The position numbers were made by a program, and so were the translations under genes. From contig JAAZZQ010000060.1 of assembly GCA_014239155.1 (NCBI GenBank), forward strand, positions 124,001 to 188,000: 64,000 bases of DNA. The letters run 5' to 3'. How positions within the stretch are numbered: position 1 is the stretch's first letter; each line of letters begins with the position of its first letter. Positions 25,402 to 35,330 of this stretch are shown piece by piece. The notes under the pieces were generated by a model. That model was not told the origin of the DNA. It saw nothing but the letters and a program-made list of their open reading frames with translations, and did not search any database. The DNA comes from Lachnospiraceae bacterium (GTDB lineage: Bacteria; Bacillota; Clostridia; Lachnospirales; Lachnospiraceae).

Positions 25402-25782
25402 ATGATACAGAAAATATCGGATACTGAGCTTGAAATTATGAAAATTATATGGGCTAATTCGGGGAAGGCAACCTTGTTTCCTTATATTATGGAGGGATTA
25501 GCGGCTAGAGGTAAGCCATGTCAAAAAAATACTCTGATTGTATTGCTGTCGTGGCTGATTGACAAGGGTTTTTTGAGTGCTAGAAAAATTGGACGTCGTA
25601 ATGAATATACCACACTTGTTTCAGAAATGGAATATCAGACTGCACAGACAAAATGCTTTTTGGATAAAATTTATGAAGGAAGCGCAAAAGGGTTGGTCTC
25701 TAATTTGATAATGGGTGACCTGCTGACAGATGAAGAGTACGAGGAATTGAAAAAGTTGCTAGAGAAAGGGAAAGAGAAATAA
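25402..25782 (+). CDS. blaI: BlaI/MecI-family transcriptional repressor
   Basis: This 126-residue penicillinase-repressor-type winged helix has KISDTELEIMKIIWANSG at its start, the recognition region KNTLIVLLSWLIDKGFL and a C-terminal dimerisation helix (LTDEEYEELKKLLEKG). ATG 25402 has GGAGG about 9 bp upstream. It overlaps the BlaR1-like gene by 1 bp. It should bind the tandem operators and be released when BlaR1-type signalling cleaves it. No beta-lactamase gene is beside it. Confidence 0.92.
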   Translation: MIQKISDTELEIMKIIWANSGKATLFPYIMEGLAARGKPCQKNTLIVLLSWLIDKGFLSARKIGRRNEYTTLVSEMEYQTAQTKCFLDKIYEGSAKGLVSNLIMGDLLTDEEYEELKKLLEKGKEK

Positions 25783-27605
25783 TGAATGCTTTTTTGAAAA
25801 TCTTTTTATCTATGTCTTTTTCTGGCGGTCTGCTAATTTTGGTCTTGCTTTTTGGAAAGAGATTTCTGAAAGACAAAGTTAGCCGACAATGGCAGTATTA
25901 TATTTGGCTTGTTGTCATTTTGCGGCTGCTTATTCCATTTAATTTAGAAATAAATTTGATGGGACAAGCTTATCGTGAGGTCGATCAAGCCATTACCCAT
26001 GTTGTGTATATGCCGCATCGACAGATCGCATCGAATCTGTCAGAAGACAGTTTTGCATCTGCTGGGATAGAATCGGACGATGAGAATATAAATGGTTTAG
26101 TAGAAAATTTGACAACAACGCATCAACTTCAAGATATTAGGACGTTGCTGGTCAATTATGCTTGGCTAATTTGGTTTATGGTTGCGTTGGGGTTACTAAT
26201 ACGAAAAATAACAATCTATCAGAGCTTTGCACAGTATATTCATGCTGGATTAACCCCTATTTCTGATATTGGATTGTTAAATCGCCTTTCTGTTGCTGCG
26301 GAGCAGGCGGGAGTAAAAAAGTCAATAGAACTTTGTGTCAATCCGCTGATATCTTCACCATTGTTGATTGGCTTTTTTCATCCATGTATCATACTGCCAA
26401 GAGCAGATATTCAAGAAAAGAATTTTCAATATATCGTTCTGCATGAGCTGATGCATTATAAACGATGTGATATATTTTATAAATGGTTGATACAAATTAC
26501 AATCTGTTTACATTGGTTTAATCCTCTTGTGTATCTTATGGGGCGCGAAATTACCAAAGCTTGTGAATTTTCTTGTGATGAAGCTATCCTTATTAAAGTG
26601 GGAAGTGACAATGCACATGATTATGGAACAACTTTGCTTGACGCTATGGTAACAATTGGGAGATATAAGGAAAACATGGGGGTTGCTACATTAAGCGAGA
26701 ACAAACAGATATTGAAAGAAAGGTTGGGTGCTATTATGAAATTTAGAAAGCAATCGAGAATGGTTCAATTTTTGACCGTTGTTTTAACGTTGTGTGTGAT
26801 TTTGTGCGCAGCCTTTGTTGGTACTTATACAATGGGAACTGTTGTTGATGCAGCATCGAAAGAAACAAATATCACAAGTTTTGACAAAACGAGCAATTTA
26901 TCAACTTTCAATATAAATGCTTTATCTTCTGTATCAGATGAGCAAGTTGAAAAGACAAATGCATTTGTCCAATATATAGAGCGATACTATGAGGCTGGTA
27001 GTCTACCGTTGTTTGAAATCGTTTTTTCTCGATTAGATGAGGAAGCTCAGCGTAAGTGGTTAGACAGAATTTATACAGATGATCAAATTATGTTTTGGAT
27101 CAGCGCCATTGATCAGTTGGAAGAGGACTGTATTTTAATCCAACAGTACGCGGAAAAACTTTATCGGGATGACGATATCACTTACTTTTCCGTTCTGGTG
27201 ATGCATATGAGTGAGGAGGTATTGGAAAAATGGCTGGATAAGGCATTGGAGGATGAAAATTGGGCTTTTCAGTCTGTTCTCTTTGATGCGTTGGATAGAA
27301 ACGATGAATTTGATGAACTGGAAAAGAAACAGGAAAAAGAATGGGAGGAAGCACATATAGCAAACTATCAGGCAGTAGGTGTTACAATAGATGGCAAGAA
27401 TTATTATTATCAGGGAAAATTGGTCCATATTTTTCTGGATATTATACGGTCTGATAGGTCTTTCCACACATTGGATATAAATCCGAAGGGAACTGTCAAT
27501 ATTAAAATTATCCGTGATACGGATAACAAAATTACAGGGGTTGCATATATGACTGAGGCAGAAGTGATAGAGCTGTTAGGTGATATGGTTGATTCAGACA
27601 ATTAA
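25782..27605 (+). CDS. BlaR1-like M56 metallopeptidase sensor with a non-penicillin-binding sensor domain
   Basis: This 607-residue protein has four membrane segments and a cytoplasmic M56 peptidase with HELMH (His221, Glu222, His225), a third ligand region ACEFSCDE and a membrane segment near residues 330-350. BlaR1 and MecR1 normally end in a class D-like penicillin-binding domain with SxxK and KTG. Here the outer part (about 355-607) lacks these and is mostly acidic helices ending in a beta-rich piece (GVTIDGKNYYYQGKLVHIF). It therefore probably senses something other than beta-lactams, perhaps envelope stress or a peptide. Target genes beyond the blaI operon are unknown. Confidence 0.9.
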   Translation: MNAFLKIFLSMSFSGGLLILVLLFGKRFLKDKVSRQWQYYIWLVVILRLLIPFNLEINLMGQAYREVDQAITHVVYMPHRQIASNLSEDSFASAGIESDDENINGLVENLTTTHQLQDIRTLLVNYAWLIWFMVALGLLIRKITIYQSFAQYIHAGLTPISDIGLLNRLSVAAEQAGVKKSIELCVNPLISSPLLIGFFHPCIILPRADIQEKNFQYIVLHELMHYKRCDIFYKWLIQITICLHWFNPLVYLMGREITKACEFSCDEAILIKVGSDNAHDYGTTLLDAMVTIGRYKENMGVATLSENKQILKERLGAIMKFRKQSRMVQFLTVVLTLCVILCAAFVGTYTMGTVVDAASKETNITSFDKTSNLSTFNINALSSVSDEQVEKTNAFVQYIERYYEAGSLPLFEIVFSRLDEEAQRKWLDRIYTDDQIMFWISAIDQLEEDCILIQQYAEKLYRDDDITYFSVLVMHMSEEVLEKWLDKALEDENWAFQSVLFDALDRNDEFDELEKKQEKEWEEAHIANYQAVGVTIDGKNYYYQGKLVHIFLDIIRSDRSFHTLDINPKGTVNIKIIRDTDNKITGVAYMTEAEVIELLGDMVDSDN

Positions 27606-27700
27606 GTGGATTAATGATCTAATTTCATTATTTGTAGATTTGCTAAATAGGAGAGGGAATTTTTTCTATCTTTCTGTGTCGGATGAGTTTGCTATTCCAT

Positions 27701-28323
27701 TTAATATTCTTTTCGTTTAAAAATACAAACAGTTAATGGATACGATAAGATAAACAGCAGCAGTGAAGAAATCATCATAATTATTGCTCCAAGCAAAGGG
27801 GCTGCGTCAGTTATATTGAAAAACATTGCGGCAATGCCAACTGCGCAAAGCAAAGAGATTATTAGAAAAACAATAACTTTATCTTCTCCTGCCAAATAAA
27901 TCAAAGGAATAAATAATGCTCCCATAAAAAAACTTATGCTAATTCCTAATGCAAATAAACTTGCGATTCCTGCGAACTGTTCGAGAGAAAATCCATGTAA
28001 CATAAAAGATAAAGCAATGGTAATCCCAACAAAAAACACTCCGACAATTATCCATAAAAGTTGGTTCAAAAACAAGCTTTTTACAATATCAGTTCTTCTA
28101 ACTGGTAGTGTAAGTTTATATTTTCCCCATTTTGACGAAAATTCATTTCCAATAGCGGTTGCTGCATTTATCGAAAATCCAACAATTCCGATCATAATAA
28201 AATACATTTGTAGCGTTTGCGTTGGAATAATCGTAATGATAATTGCAGTTATGCGCATAAAAGCAAAAAAATTGTTGCGTTTGTCCATACAGCAAGAAAA
28301 CTATTTTTAAGAAGCCCTTTCAT
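27701..28323 (-). pseudogene. ABC-2 type permease, frameshifted
   Basis: The natural start is the ATG at 28323 that overlaps the ATPase stop (ATGA), giving MKGLLKNSFLAVWTNATIF, but the frame ends after 24 codons. The body continues in another frame (27701-28288, 195 residues) with six membrane segments and FSSKWGKYKLTLPVRRTDIVKS, typical of YtrC/ABC-2 permeases. The break is at a run of seven T on the coding strand (28265-28271); one added T restores a single frame. It is either a real frameshift or a sequencing error, but its partner ATPase is damaged too. Confidence 0.8.
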
Positions 28324-29186
28324 ACACGCTCCCCCTTTACCAACATTAAAAATATTTCATCAACCCAAATGTGATCGATCACAACATCTTTGTATTTTCT
28401 CTGTGCACCTTTCCAATCAGAAACCAACACGTCAATCTGAAAATCACGCTTTCGATAGGCAAGCATATCATTGGGGTCTAATGCGAGAAATTGACTTTCT
28501 TTGCAACGCATAACAGCATAGTTATATACCAAATCGTTTTTCGATGTGGTCATAATAAACTTGCCATTATGAATAAAGGTGATATAATCCGCAACCTTTT
28601 CCAAATCACTTGTGATATGGGAAGATAACAAAATAGAATGATTTTCTTTCTGTATAAAGTCAAGAAATATATCTAACATTTCATCACGCACAATAGGGTC
28701 AAGTCCACTGGTCGCTTCATCTAAAATTAAGAGCTGTGGATGATGTGATAGTGCAACCGCAATCGCTAATTTCATTGTCATTCCTCTGGAATATTGTTTA
28801 ATTTTTTGGTTTACAGGTAATTTGAAATCCTGTAAATACTTCTGAAACAAGGTATTGTCTTATTGCTTATAAAGTCCTGTCATAATTTTTGCTAATTGTT
28901 TTGGTGTCCAGCAAACAGGAAAATTGTTACCGTCATAGACAACTCCAATTTTTTCTCTCATATCTGTGTCTGCGTCATACATTTCTTTTCCAAACAGTTT
29001 TATTTTTCCGCTATCCTTTGCAACTGTATTAAGAATACAGCCAATCGTAGTTGTTTTTCCCGCACCGTTTTCTCCAACAACTCCCATAATGACTCCATAC
29101 GGCAAATGAAAGAATATATTTTCCAATGCGAAATTAGATTTTAAAAATGTTTTGGAAACCTGTTGTAATTCTAAAATATTTTCCAC
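28320..29186 (-). pseudogene. ABC transporter ATPase interrupted by an in-frame stop
   Basis: The frame from GTG 29186 to 28320 is continuous (289 codons) apart from one TAA at 28862-28860, after ...GLYKQ and before DNTLFQKYLQDF. Before it is Walker A GENGAGKTT; after it are the signature YSRGMTMK, Walker B LLILDEATSGLDP and SSHIT. A premature stop between Walker A and the signature prevents a functional ATPase unless read through. It belongs to the GntR (YtrA)-controlled ABC group used against cell-wall stress. Upstream, its start overlaps the regulator's end. Confidence 0.85.
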
Positions 29187-29187
29187 A

Positions 29188-29565
29188 TTATTCGTCCTCC
29201 TGGTAAAATAAAGCTAATAATTCCGTCAATTTTTCAAGGGAAATATTGCTCATTCGCCCTATTTTGGCAGCCTCCTGTAAATGTTCCTCAGCAATACGCT
29301 GTTGTTCCTCTTGATAAAATTCTTTGTTCTGCGCTGAAACAAAACTTCCTCTGCCGACTGTCGTCTCGATAAAACCGTCTCTTTGTAAATCCTCATAGGC
29401 TTTTTGGACTGTAATGACACTTACATGAATTGATTTTGCCAAAGCGCGCATTGAGGGGATTGCATCACCTGTCTGTAGTTCGCCGCTCATTATCATTGCC
29501 TTGATTTGTGATGTGATTTGTTCATAAATCGGTTTATTCGCATTGTTGCTGATAATAATTTCCAC
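29188..29565 (-). CDS. GntR-family regulator, YtrA subfamily
   Basis: This 125-residue protein has a winged helix (IYEQITSQIKAMIMSGEL, SMRALAKSIHVSVITVQKAYEDLQRDGFI) and only a short helical tail for dimerisation, the mark of the YtrA subfamily. The start is GTG at 29565 with GGTGGTGA upstream. It leads the operon with the damaged ATPase and permease and should bind the palindrome at 29589-29613. Confidence 0.9.
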   Translation of the reverse strand: MEIIISNNANKPIYEQITSQIKAMIMSGELQTGDAIPSMRALAKSIHVSVITVQKAYEDLQRDGFIETTVGRGSFVSAQNKEFYQEEQQRIAEEHLQEAAKIGRMSNISLEKLTELLALFYQEDE

Positions 29566-29588
29566 ATATTCACCACCTCTTCTTCTTT

Positions 29589-29638
29589 AATGTACTTAAT
29601 GTACAAGTACATTATATCATATTTTCTATTATAGTCAA
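29589..29638 (-). promoter_or_regulatory. Promoter and YtrA-type operator of the GntR-ABC operon
   Basis: On the minus strand, TTGACT (29638-29633), 16 bp and TATAAT (29616-29611) form a good promoter. Immediately downstream is a palindrome with 9-bp arms, AATGTACTT (29589-29597) and AAGTACATT (29605-29613), overlapping the -10 box. YtrA-type regulators bind such GTAC-centred palindromes and repress their own operon. Confidence 0.75.
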
Positions 29639-29639
29639 T

Positions 29640-30133
29640 CTATTAAATAAAATAACAATAACTTTAAGCCTTGTTGTTGCTATATAAAAAATATAGGTTG
29701 GTATAAGGTAGGATTCCGTAGTCGTCGGCATTGGTGGGAATGTGTATAACTGGCTATCTTATAGAGTTGTAAGTAACTCTGTTTGCAGAATGTGGGAGAG
29801 CAGCACTCAATCGAGTGTATAATCTTGCAGTTACAGGGAATGGAATTTGTACAATATTTTTGAAATACAGAAAACAATATAGCCATTAAAAAGGTTTTGA
29901 CAAAGAAAAGGAAATTATTTCAATGAAACAGTTTAAGAAAGTTTGGATTGTTATTGCCAGTGTTATTATTACAAGGATCGTGTAGGAATTTTGTGAAAAA
30001 AGGGAATTTAATGCTGGATTGTAATTTCTTTTTTTGTCATGAATATGATATTTTTGCCATGAATCTGATTTTCAGCTGGAAGAGATTGCAGTATGATTTT
30101 ACTAAAAATGTAAAAATAAATGGAGGAACAAAA
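29640..30133 (+). other. Gene-poor leader upstream of the GH94 phosphorylase genes
   Basis: This stretch holds no intact gene. At 29923 a GGAAATT site precedes a frame of 20 codons (MKQFKKVWIVIASVII...) that looks like a signal peptide cut off by a stop, probably debris of a lost exported protein. TTGACA occurs at 29897 without a good -10. No certain promoter for the phosphorylase genes was found. Confidence 0.35.
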
Positions 30134-32863
30134 ATGCAATCAGAAATGCAGCCAAAACATATTACATTTGAACATGGAAATGAAATTTTTACAATGAACC
30201 ACCCCGATAACTATACATATTTGTATTTTCCAATCGCTGGAGAGCAGGGGATTAAGTCGAGTGTAACCCCCAATTTTGCGGGTGATAGCAAGCTTGACCA
30301 AAATACGTTTATACTTGAGCCAGTGAGCAGTGAAAATCTTCATAATAATAAGTCGTCTAGAAATTTCTGGTGCTGTGTTGAAGGCACGGGTGCATGGTCT
30401 GCGACAGGTATGTCAGCAGAGGCAGAATATGACAAGTATACAGCACGTCAAGATGAATGTTGTGTAAAGGCAGGCTTTATGTGGCAGACCGTGACCAGAA
30501 AATCTTCCAAATATCAATTGAAGTCAACGGTCACAAATTTCGTTCCAGTGGACCACAATGTAGAAATTCTACAAGTTGTTATTGAGAACACAGCGGAGTG
30601 TTCACAAAAAATTACTCCAATTGCTGCGATTCCTGTCTATGGGAGAAGCGCGGATAATATTCGTGATCATAGACATGTTACCTCCCTTTTGCATCAAATT
30701 ACTGTGACAAATCAAGGTATAGAAGTAAAGCCAAAACTTTCTTTTGATGAGAGAGGGCATCAGAAAAATCAGATGACATACTTTGTGTATGGGGTATCAG
30801 GAGATGGTGAATTGCCAGAGCAATTTTTCCCTGTGATAGAGGATTTTATTGGGGAAGGCGGAAGCTTAATTGCACCGCTGGCAATAAAAAATAATATGGA
30901 AGGCATAAAGGCCGGTGTACAGATTGATGGAAAAGAAGCGCTGGGTGGCTTAAAATTTGCCAGTGTAACATTAAAGAGCAAAGAGACAGCGGCATATACA
31001 ATTGTAATTGGTGCAGCAGAGAAAATGGATGCTATATCAGAAATAATTGCTGTCTATGGCAGAGAGGACAAGGTGTATACTGCGCTGGAAGAGACAAAAA
31101 AATATTGGCAGGAGAAGGTGAATGTTTCCTTTCAAACTGGAGATAAGATGACAGATAGTTATCTTCGATGGATTTGTTTTCAACCAATATTGCGGCGGTT
31201 GTATGGCTGTTCTTTTTTGCCGCATCACGATTATGGAAAGGGCGGTAGAGGCTGGAGAGATCTTTGGCAGGATTGTTTGTCGTTGCTATTTATGAATCCT
31301 GATGGTGTGCGTCAAATGATTGTTGACAATTATGGTGGCGTGAGAATAGACGGAACCAATGCAACAATTATTGGTGAGAAGCAGGGCGAATTTAAGGCGG
31401 ATAGAAACAGTATTACGCGTGTCTGGATGGATCATGGCTTTTGGCCATTCTTAACGACAAAATTGTATATTGATCAGACAGGAGATATTGCCATTTTCGG
31501 TGAAAAAGTTCCATATTTTAAAGATAAGCAGGTGCAGAGAGGGCAGGCCTCTGACAGCGATTGGAATGAGGCATATGGTATGCAGCAGAGGACGCAGAGT
31601 GGAGTTGTCTATCAAGGAAGTATTGTAGAGCATATTTTATTACAGCAACTGTGTGCTTTTTATGAGGTGGGAGAGCACAATCATATTCGCCTGCGCAATG
31701 CGGACTGGAATGATGCACTTGATATGGCACCAGACAAGGGGGAAAGTGTAGCGTTTACAAGTGCCTATGCATATAATTTGAGAGAGCTGGCCGCATATCT
31801 TGAAAAATATGAAACAATCACTCAAAAGAGCCATTTGGAGTTGACAGAGGAAATTGCAATTCTTCTTGCAGGAGATATGCAAAAGTATGAGGAGATAGAA
31901 TGGAAACATGCAATATTGAATCAGTATGTGTTAACCTGCACACATAATATATCTGATAGAACAGTTTTGATATCGATCGCGGAGTTAACACAAAATCTTA
32001 GAGATAAGGCAGCATGGATGATGGAACATATTCGCCATAATGAATGGGTGACAGATAAAGCGGGAAATGGTTGGTTAAATGGTTACTATGACAATCATGG
32101 AAATCAGGTGGAAGGTGTACAGAATAATAATGTGCGCATGATGCTTACGAGTCAGGTATTTTCAATAATGAGTGGCACGGCAGATGAAGAAATGACTAGA
32201 AAAATTTGTCAAAGTGCAGACAAATATCTTTACAGAGAAAAAATTGGCGGTTATCGACTGAATACAAAGTTTGATGAAGATAAGTTTGATCTTGGCAGAA
32301 TGTTTGGATTTGCCTATGGAGAAAAGGAAAACGGCGCGGTATTTTCTCATATGACGGTTATGTATGCGAATGCGCTGTATCAGCGAGGATTTGTGGAAGA
32401 AGGTTACAAGGCGCTTCACACATTGCTTGCGACAGCAATGGATTTTGAGACAAGCAAGATTTATCCAGGTGTGCCAGAATATTTTGACGCGTCGGGACGC
32501 GGTATGTATAATTATCTGACAGGTGCTGCAAGCTGGTTTATGCTGACTATGATTACAGAGGTGTATGGCGTTAAGGGAAGTTTAGGGAATCTGGTGCTTG
32601 CGCCAAAGTTGATGGCAGAGCAATTTGACGCAGAGGGGAACGCTGCGATTCAATTAAATTTTTTGAAAAAGACGTTTTTGATTCAATATCATAACCCCAA
32701 TAAAATATCTTACGGTGCATACAAAATTGAGAGTGCCCAGTGTGATAATATAACACTTGAAAAAATGACAGATATGTCATATGCAGTATGCATGAGAAAG
32801 GAAATCATTGAGACACTTGACAGCACGATTCATGTGATTGATGTAGTACTTAGTTCCATATAA
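30134..32863 (+). CDS. GH94 family phosphorylase, candidate laminaribiose/beta-1,3-glucan-type
   Basis: ATG 30134 follows TGGAGGAAC and gives 909 residues; the frame upstream to 29948 has no ribosome site. The domain order is N-terminal beta-sandwich (about 20-300), linker helices, an (alpha/alpha)6 barrel (about 350-820) and a C-terminal jelly roll. The motifs GGRGWRDLWQD and RNADWNDALDMAP (from about residue 522) mark the active site; the Asp in DWND is the general acid in GH94. These inverting enzymes use phosphate to split a beta-linked glucobiose or oligosaccharide into alpha-glucose 1-phosphate and the shortened sugar. At 909 residues it is longer than cellobiose phosphorylases (about 810) and close to known laminaribiose phosphorylases. 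With a GH16 glucanase nearby, beta-1,3 specificity is my inference. It is cytoplasmic and in operon with the next gene (43-bp gap). Confidence 0.88.
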   Translation: MQSEMQPKHITFEHGNEIFTMNHPDNYTYLYFPIAGEQGIKSSVTPNFAGDSKLDQNTFILEPVSSENLHNNKSSRNFWCCVEGTGAWSATGMSAEAEYDKYTARQDECCVKAGFMWQTVTRKSSKYQLKSTVTNFVPVDHNVEILQVVIENTAECSQKITPIAAIPVYGRSADNIRDHRHVTSLLHQITVTNQGIEVKPKLSFDERGHQKNQMTYFVYGVSGDGELPEQFFPVIEDFIGEGGSLIAPLAIKNNMEGIKAGVQIDGKEALGGLKFASVTLKSKETAAYTIVIGAAEKMDAISEIIAVYGREDKVYTALEETKKYWQEKVNVSFQTGDKMTDSYLRWICFQPILRRLYGCSFLPHHDYGKGGRGWRDLWQDCLSLLFMNPDGVRQMIVDNYGGVRIDGTNATIIGEKQGEFKADRNSITRVWMDHGFWPFLTTKLYIDQTGDIAIFGEKVPYFKDKQVQRGQASDSDWNEAYGMQQRTQSGVVYQGSIVEHILLQQLCAFYEVGEHNHIRLRNADWNDALDMAPDKGESVAFTSAYAYNLRELAAYLEKYETITQKSHLELTEEIAILLAGDMQKYEEIEWKHAILNQYVLTCTHNISDRTVLISIAELTQNLRDKAAWMMEHIRHNEWVTDKAGNGWLNGYYDNHGNQVEGVQNNNVRMMLTSQVFSIMSGTADEEMTRKICQSADKYLYREKIGGYRLNTKFDEDKFDLGRMFGFAYGEKENGAVFSHMTVMYANALYQRGFVEEGYKALHTLLATAMDFETSKIYPGVPEYFDASGRGMYNYLTGAASWFMLTMITEVYGVKGSLGNLVLAPKLMAEQFDAEGNAAIQLNFLKKTFLIQYHNPNKISYGAYKIESAQCDNITLEKMTDMSYAVCMRKEIIETLDSTIHVIDVVLSSI

Positions 32864-32906
32864 AATAAGTTCATATAAATTTAATAACCAAAGGAGAGAT
32901 AGAAGA

Positions 32907-35321
32907 ATGCAGTACGGATATTTTGATGATGAGAAGAGAGAGTATGTAATTACCCGACCCGACACCCCTGCTCCGTGGGCAAATTATTTGGGCTCCCCAG
33001 AATATGGAGCAATTATTTCTAACAATGCGGGCGGTTATAGTTTTGCAAAGTCTGGTGCAAACGGCAGAATTTTGCGCTATGTGTTTAATGGATTTGATCA
33101 GCCAGGGCGTTATATTTATCTGCGCGACAATGACAGCCAGGATTACTGGTCTGCGTCATGGCAGCCAGTTGGAAAAGATTTAGATTCCTACCAGAGCAAA
33201 TGTCATCATGGGACAGCATATACCAGAATAGAGGCAGATTACAGTGGTATTCATTCAGAGGCACTTTACTATGTGCCACTTGATAAATCCTATGAAGTGT
33301 GGAATTTAAAAGTAACAAATAATTCTGATACAACAAGAAAGTTAAATATTACTGGATATGCAGAGTTTACAAACAATAATAATTATGAACAGGATCAGGT
33401 CAACCTTCAATATTCAATGTTTATTACAAGAACTGTTTTTGAAAAGGACCGTATTCGCCAGACAATACACGGAAATCTGGATGGACTAGAGGATGGAGAG
33501 GAAGTTGACAACAAACTTGCAATTGACCGTTTCTTTGGACTGGCAGGATCCGAGGTCGCTTCCTACTGTGGAGACCGAGAGAAATTTATTGGACGTTATC
33601 ACGGTTATGGAAATCCTGTAGGCGTAATTAATGGAGATCTTGGCGGAGCGTTAAGCTATAACGAAAATGCTTGTGGCGCTCTTACAACTACATTGACACT
33701 AACAGCAGGAGAGACAAAAGAAATTGTTTTTATTCTGGGAATGAAATACAAGGAGGAAGCGGACAGAATTCTTGAGAGTTATCAAAATCCGTCAGAGACC
33801 TGTACAAAGGAGTTAGAGGAGCTTATTTCCTACTGGCATGAAAAATTGTCCCATTTTCAGGTAAAAACACCAAGCCCAGCATTTGATACAATGATTAATA
33901 CTTGGAATGCCTACAACTGTTTTATGACTTTTATTTGGTCGCGGGCTGCTTCTTTTATTTACTGTGGTCTTAGAAATGGTTACGGCTATCGTGATACTGT
34001 GCAGGATATTCAGGGTATTATTCACTTAGCACCTGAGATGGCAGTTGAGAAAATTCGGTTTATGCTCTCTGCGCAGGTGGATAATGGTGGCGGACTTCCA
34101 CTTGTAAAATTTACACATAATCCCGGGCACGAGGATACACCCGATGACGCTTCTTATGTGCAGGAGACAGGACACCCAGCATACAGAGCAGATGATGCAC
34201 TTTGGCTGTTCCCTACCGTTTATAAATATGTGTCAGAATCTGGAAACTTGGCATTTATCGACGAAGTGATTCCGTTTGCCAACAAGGGCGAAGGAACAGT
34301 GTATGAGCATTTAAAGCGCGCAATTGATTTTTCTATGAATCATTTAGGACCACATGGAATGCCTGCAGGACTTTATGCGGACTGGAATGATTGTCTGCGT
34401 CTTGGAAAAGATGGGGAGTCCTCCTTTGTAGCGTTTCAATACTATTATGCAATGACAATTTTGAAAAAATTTGCTTCTTATAAAAAAGATGACGCTTACA
34501 TAAAATATCTTGATGAGAAACAAGAACAATTGGGCGACTTAATACAGAAACTTTGTTGGAATGAGGACCGATTTATTAGAGGGTTTACAGAAAAAGGCGA
34601 GGTTATTGGAAAACGGACAGACAAGGAAGCAAACATGTGGTTGAATCCGCAGAGTTGGGCTGTTATCAGTGGATTTGCTACAGATGCGCAAGCAGATTCA
34701 GCATTAAATCTGGTAAATGAACGATTAAACACAGAATACGGTGCAATTCTTATGGATCCTCCTTATCATGTGGATGCGTTTGATGGTGCGCTGGCGGTGA
34801 TTTACAATGCGGGTGTCAAGGAAAATGCAGGTATTTTCTCACAGTCTCAGGGGTGGATTATTCTTGCGGAAGCGCTGCGAGGACATGGAGAGCGGGCATT
34901 TAATTATTTTATGGAAAATGCGCCTGCTGCCCAGAATGACAGAGCAGAAATCCGCAGGTTGGAACCCTATTGTTATGGTCAGTTCACTGAGGGAAAAGCA
35001 AGTCCGCATTTTGGACGCTCTCACGTGCATTGGCTGACAGGCACCGCTTCGACAGTGATGGTTGGGTGTGTCGAGGGAATCCTTGGTATGCGCCCTGACT
35101 TTGGTGGATTGAAAATTGCGCCTTCCGTGCCCAAGGATTGGGATCACTTTGAAATTGACAAGGACTTTAGAGGAAAGCATCTTCATATTGTTGTCCAAAA
35201 TCCCGACCACGTTGAGTCTGGCTGCAAATCTTTGAAAGTAAACGGTCAGGAGATGGAAGGAAATTATATTCCAGCAGACATTCTTAAAGTAGAAAATGAA
35301 ATAGAGTTGTTTTTGTCATAA
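32907..35321 (+). CDS. cbp: Cellobiose phosphorylase (GH94)
   Basis: This 804-residue protein begins MQYGYFDDEKREYVIT, with the FDD...REYVIT..DTP.PW.NYLG opening of classical cellobiose phosphorylases. The active-site segments NGYGYRDTVQDIQG, HNPGHEDTPDDASY and YADWNDCLRLG (general acid Asp) are present, and it ends with a jelly roll. It converts cellobiose plus phosphate to glucose 1-phosphate and glucose. GGAGAG precedes the ATG. Because it is paired with a longer GH94 enzyme and a GH16 glucanase is downstream, it may handle the beta-1,4 part of a mixed-linkage glucan; related beta-glucobiose specificities cannot be excluded. Confidence 0.9.
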   Translation: MQYGYFDDEKREYVITRPDTPAPWANYLGSPEYGAIISNNAGGYSFAKSGANGRILRYVFNGFDQPGRYIYLRDNDSQDYWSASWQPVGKDLDSYQSKCHHGTAYTRIEADYSGIHSEALYYVPLDKSYEVWNLKVTNNSDTTRKLNITGYAEFTNNNNYEQDQVNLQYSMFITRTVFEKDRIRQTIHGNLDGLEDGEEVDNKLAIDRFFGLAGSEVASYCGDREKFIGRYHGYGNPVGVINGDLGGALSYNENACGALTTTLTLTAGETKEIVFILGMKYKEEADRILESYQNPSETCTKELEELISYWHEKLSHFQVKTPSPAFDTMINTWNAYNCFMTFIWSRAASFIYCGLRNGYGYRDTVQDIQGIIHLAPEMAVEKIRFMLSAQVDNGGGLPLVKFTHNPGHEDTPDDASYVQETGHPAYRADDALWLFPTVYKYVSESGNLAFIDEVIPFANKGEGTVYEHLKRAIDFSMNHLGPHGMPAGLYADWNDCLRLGKDGESSFVAFQYYYAMTILKKFASYKKDDAYIKYLDEKQEQLGDLIQKLCWNEDRFIRGFTEKGEVIGKRTDKEANMWLNPQSWAVISGFATDAQADSALNLVNERLNTEYGAILMDPPYHVDAFDGALAVIYNAGVKENAGIFSQSQGWIILAEALRGHGERAFNYFMENAPAAQNDRAEIRRLEPYCYGQFTEGKASPHFGRSHVHWLTGTASTVMVGCVEGILGMRPDFGGLKIAPSVPKDWDHFEIDKDFRGKHLHIVVQNPDHVESGCKSLKVNGQEMEGNYIPADILKVENEIELFLS

Positions 35322-35330
35322 GAAAGTACA

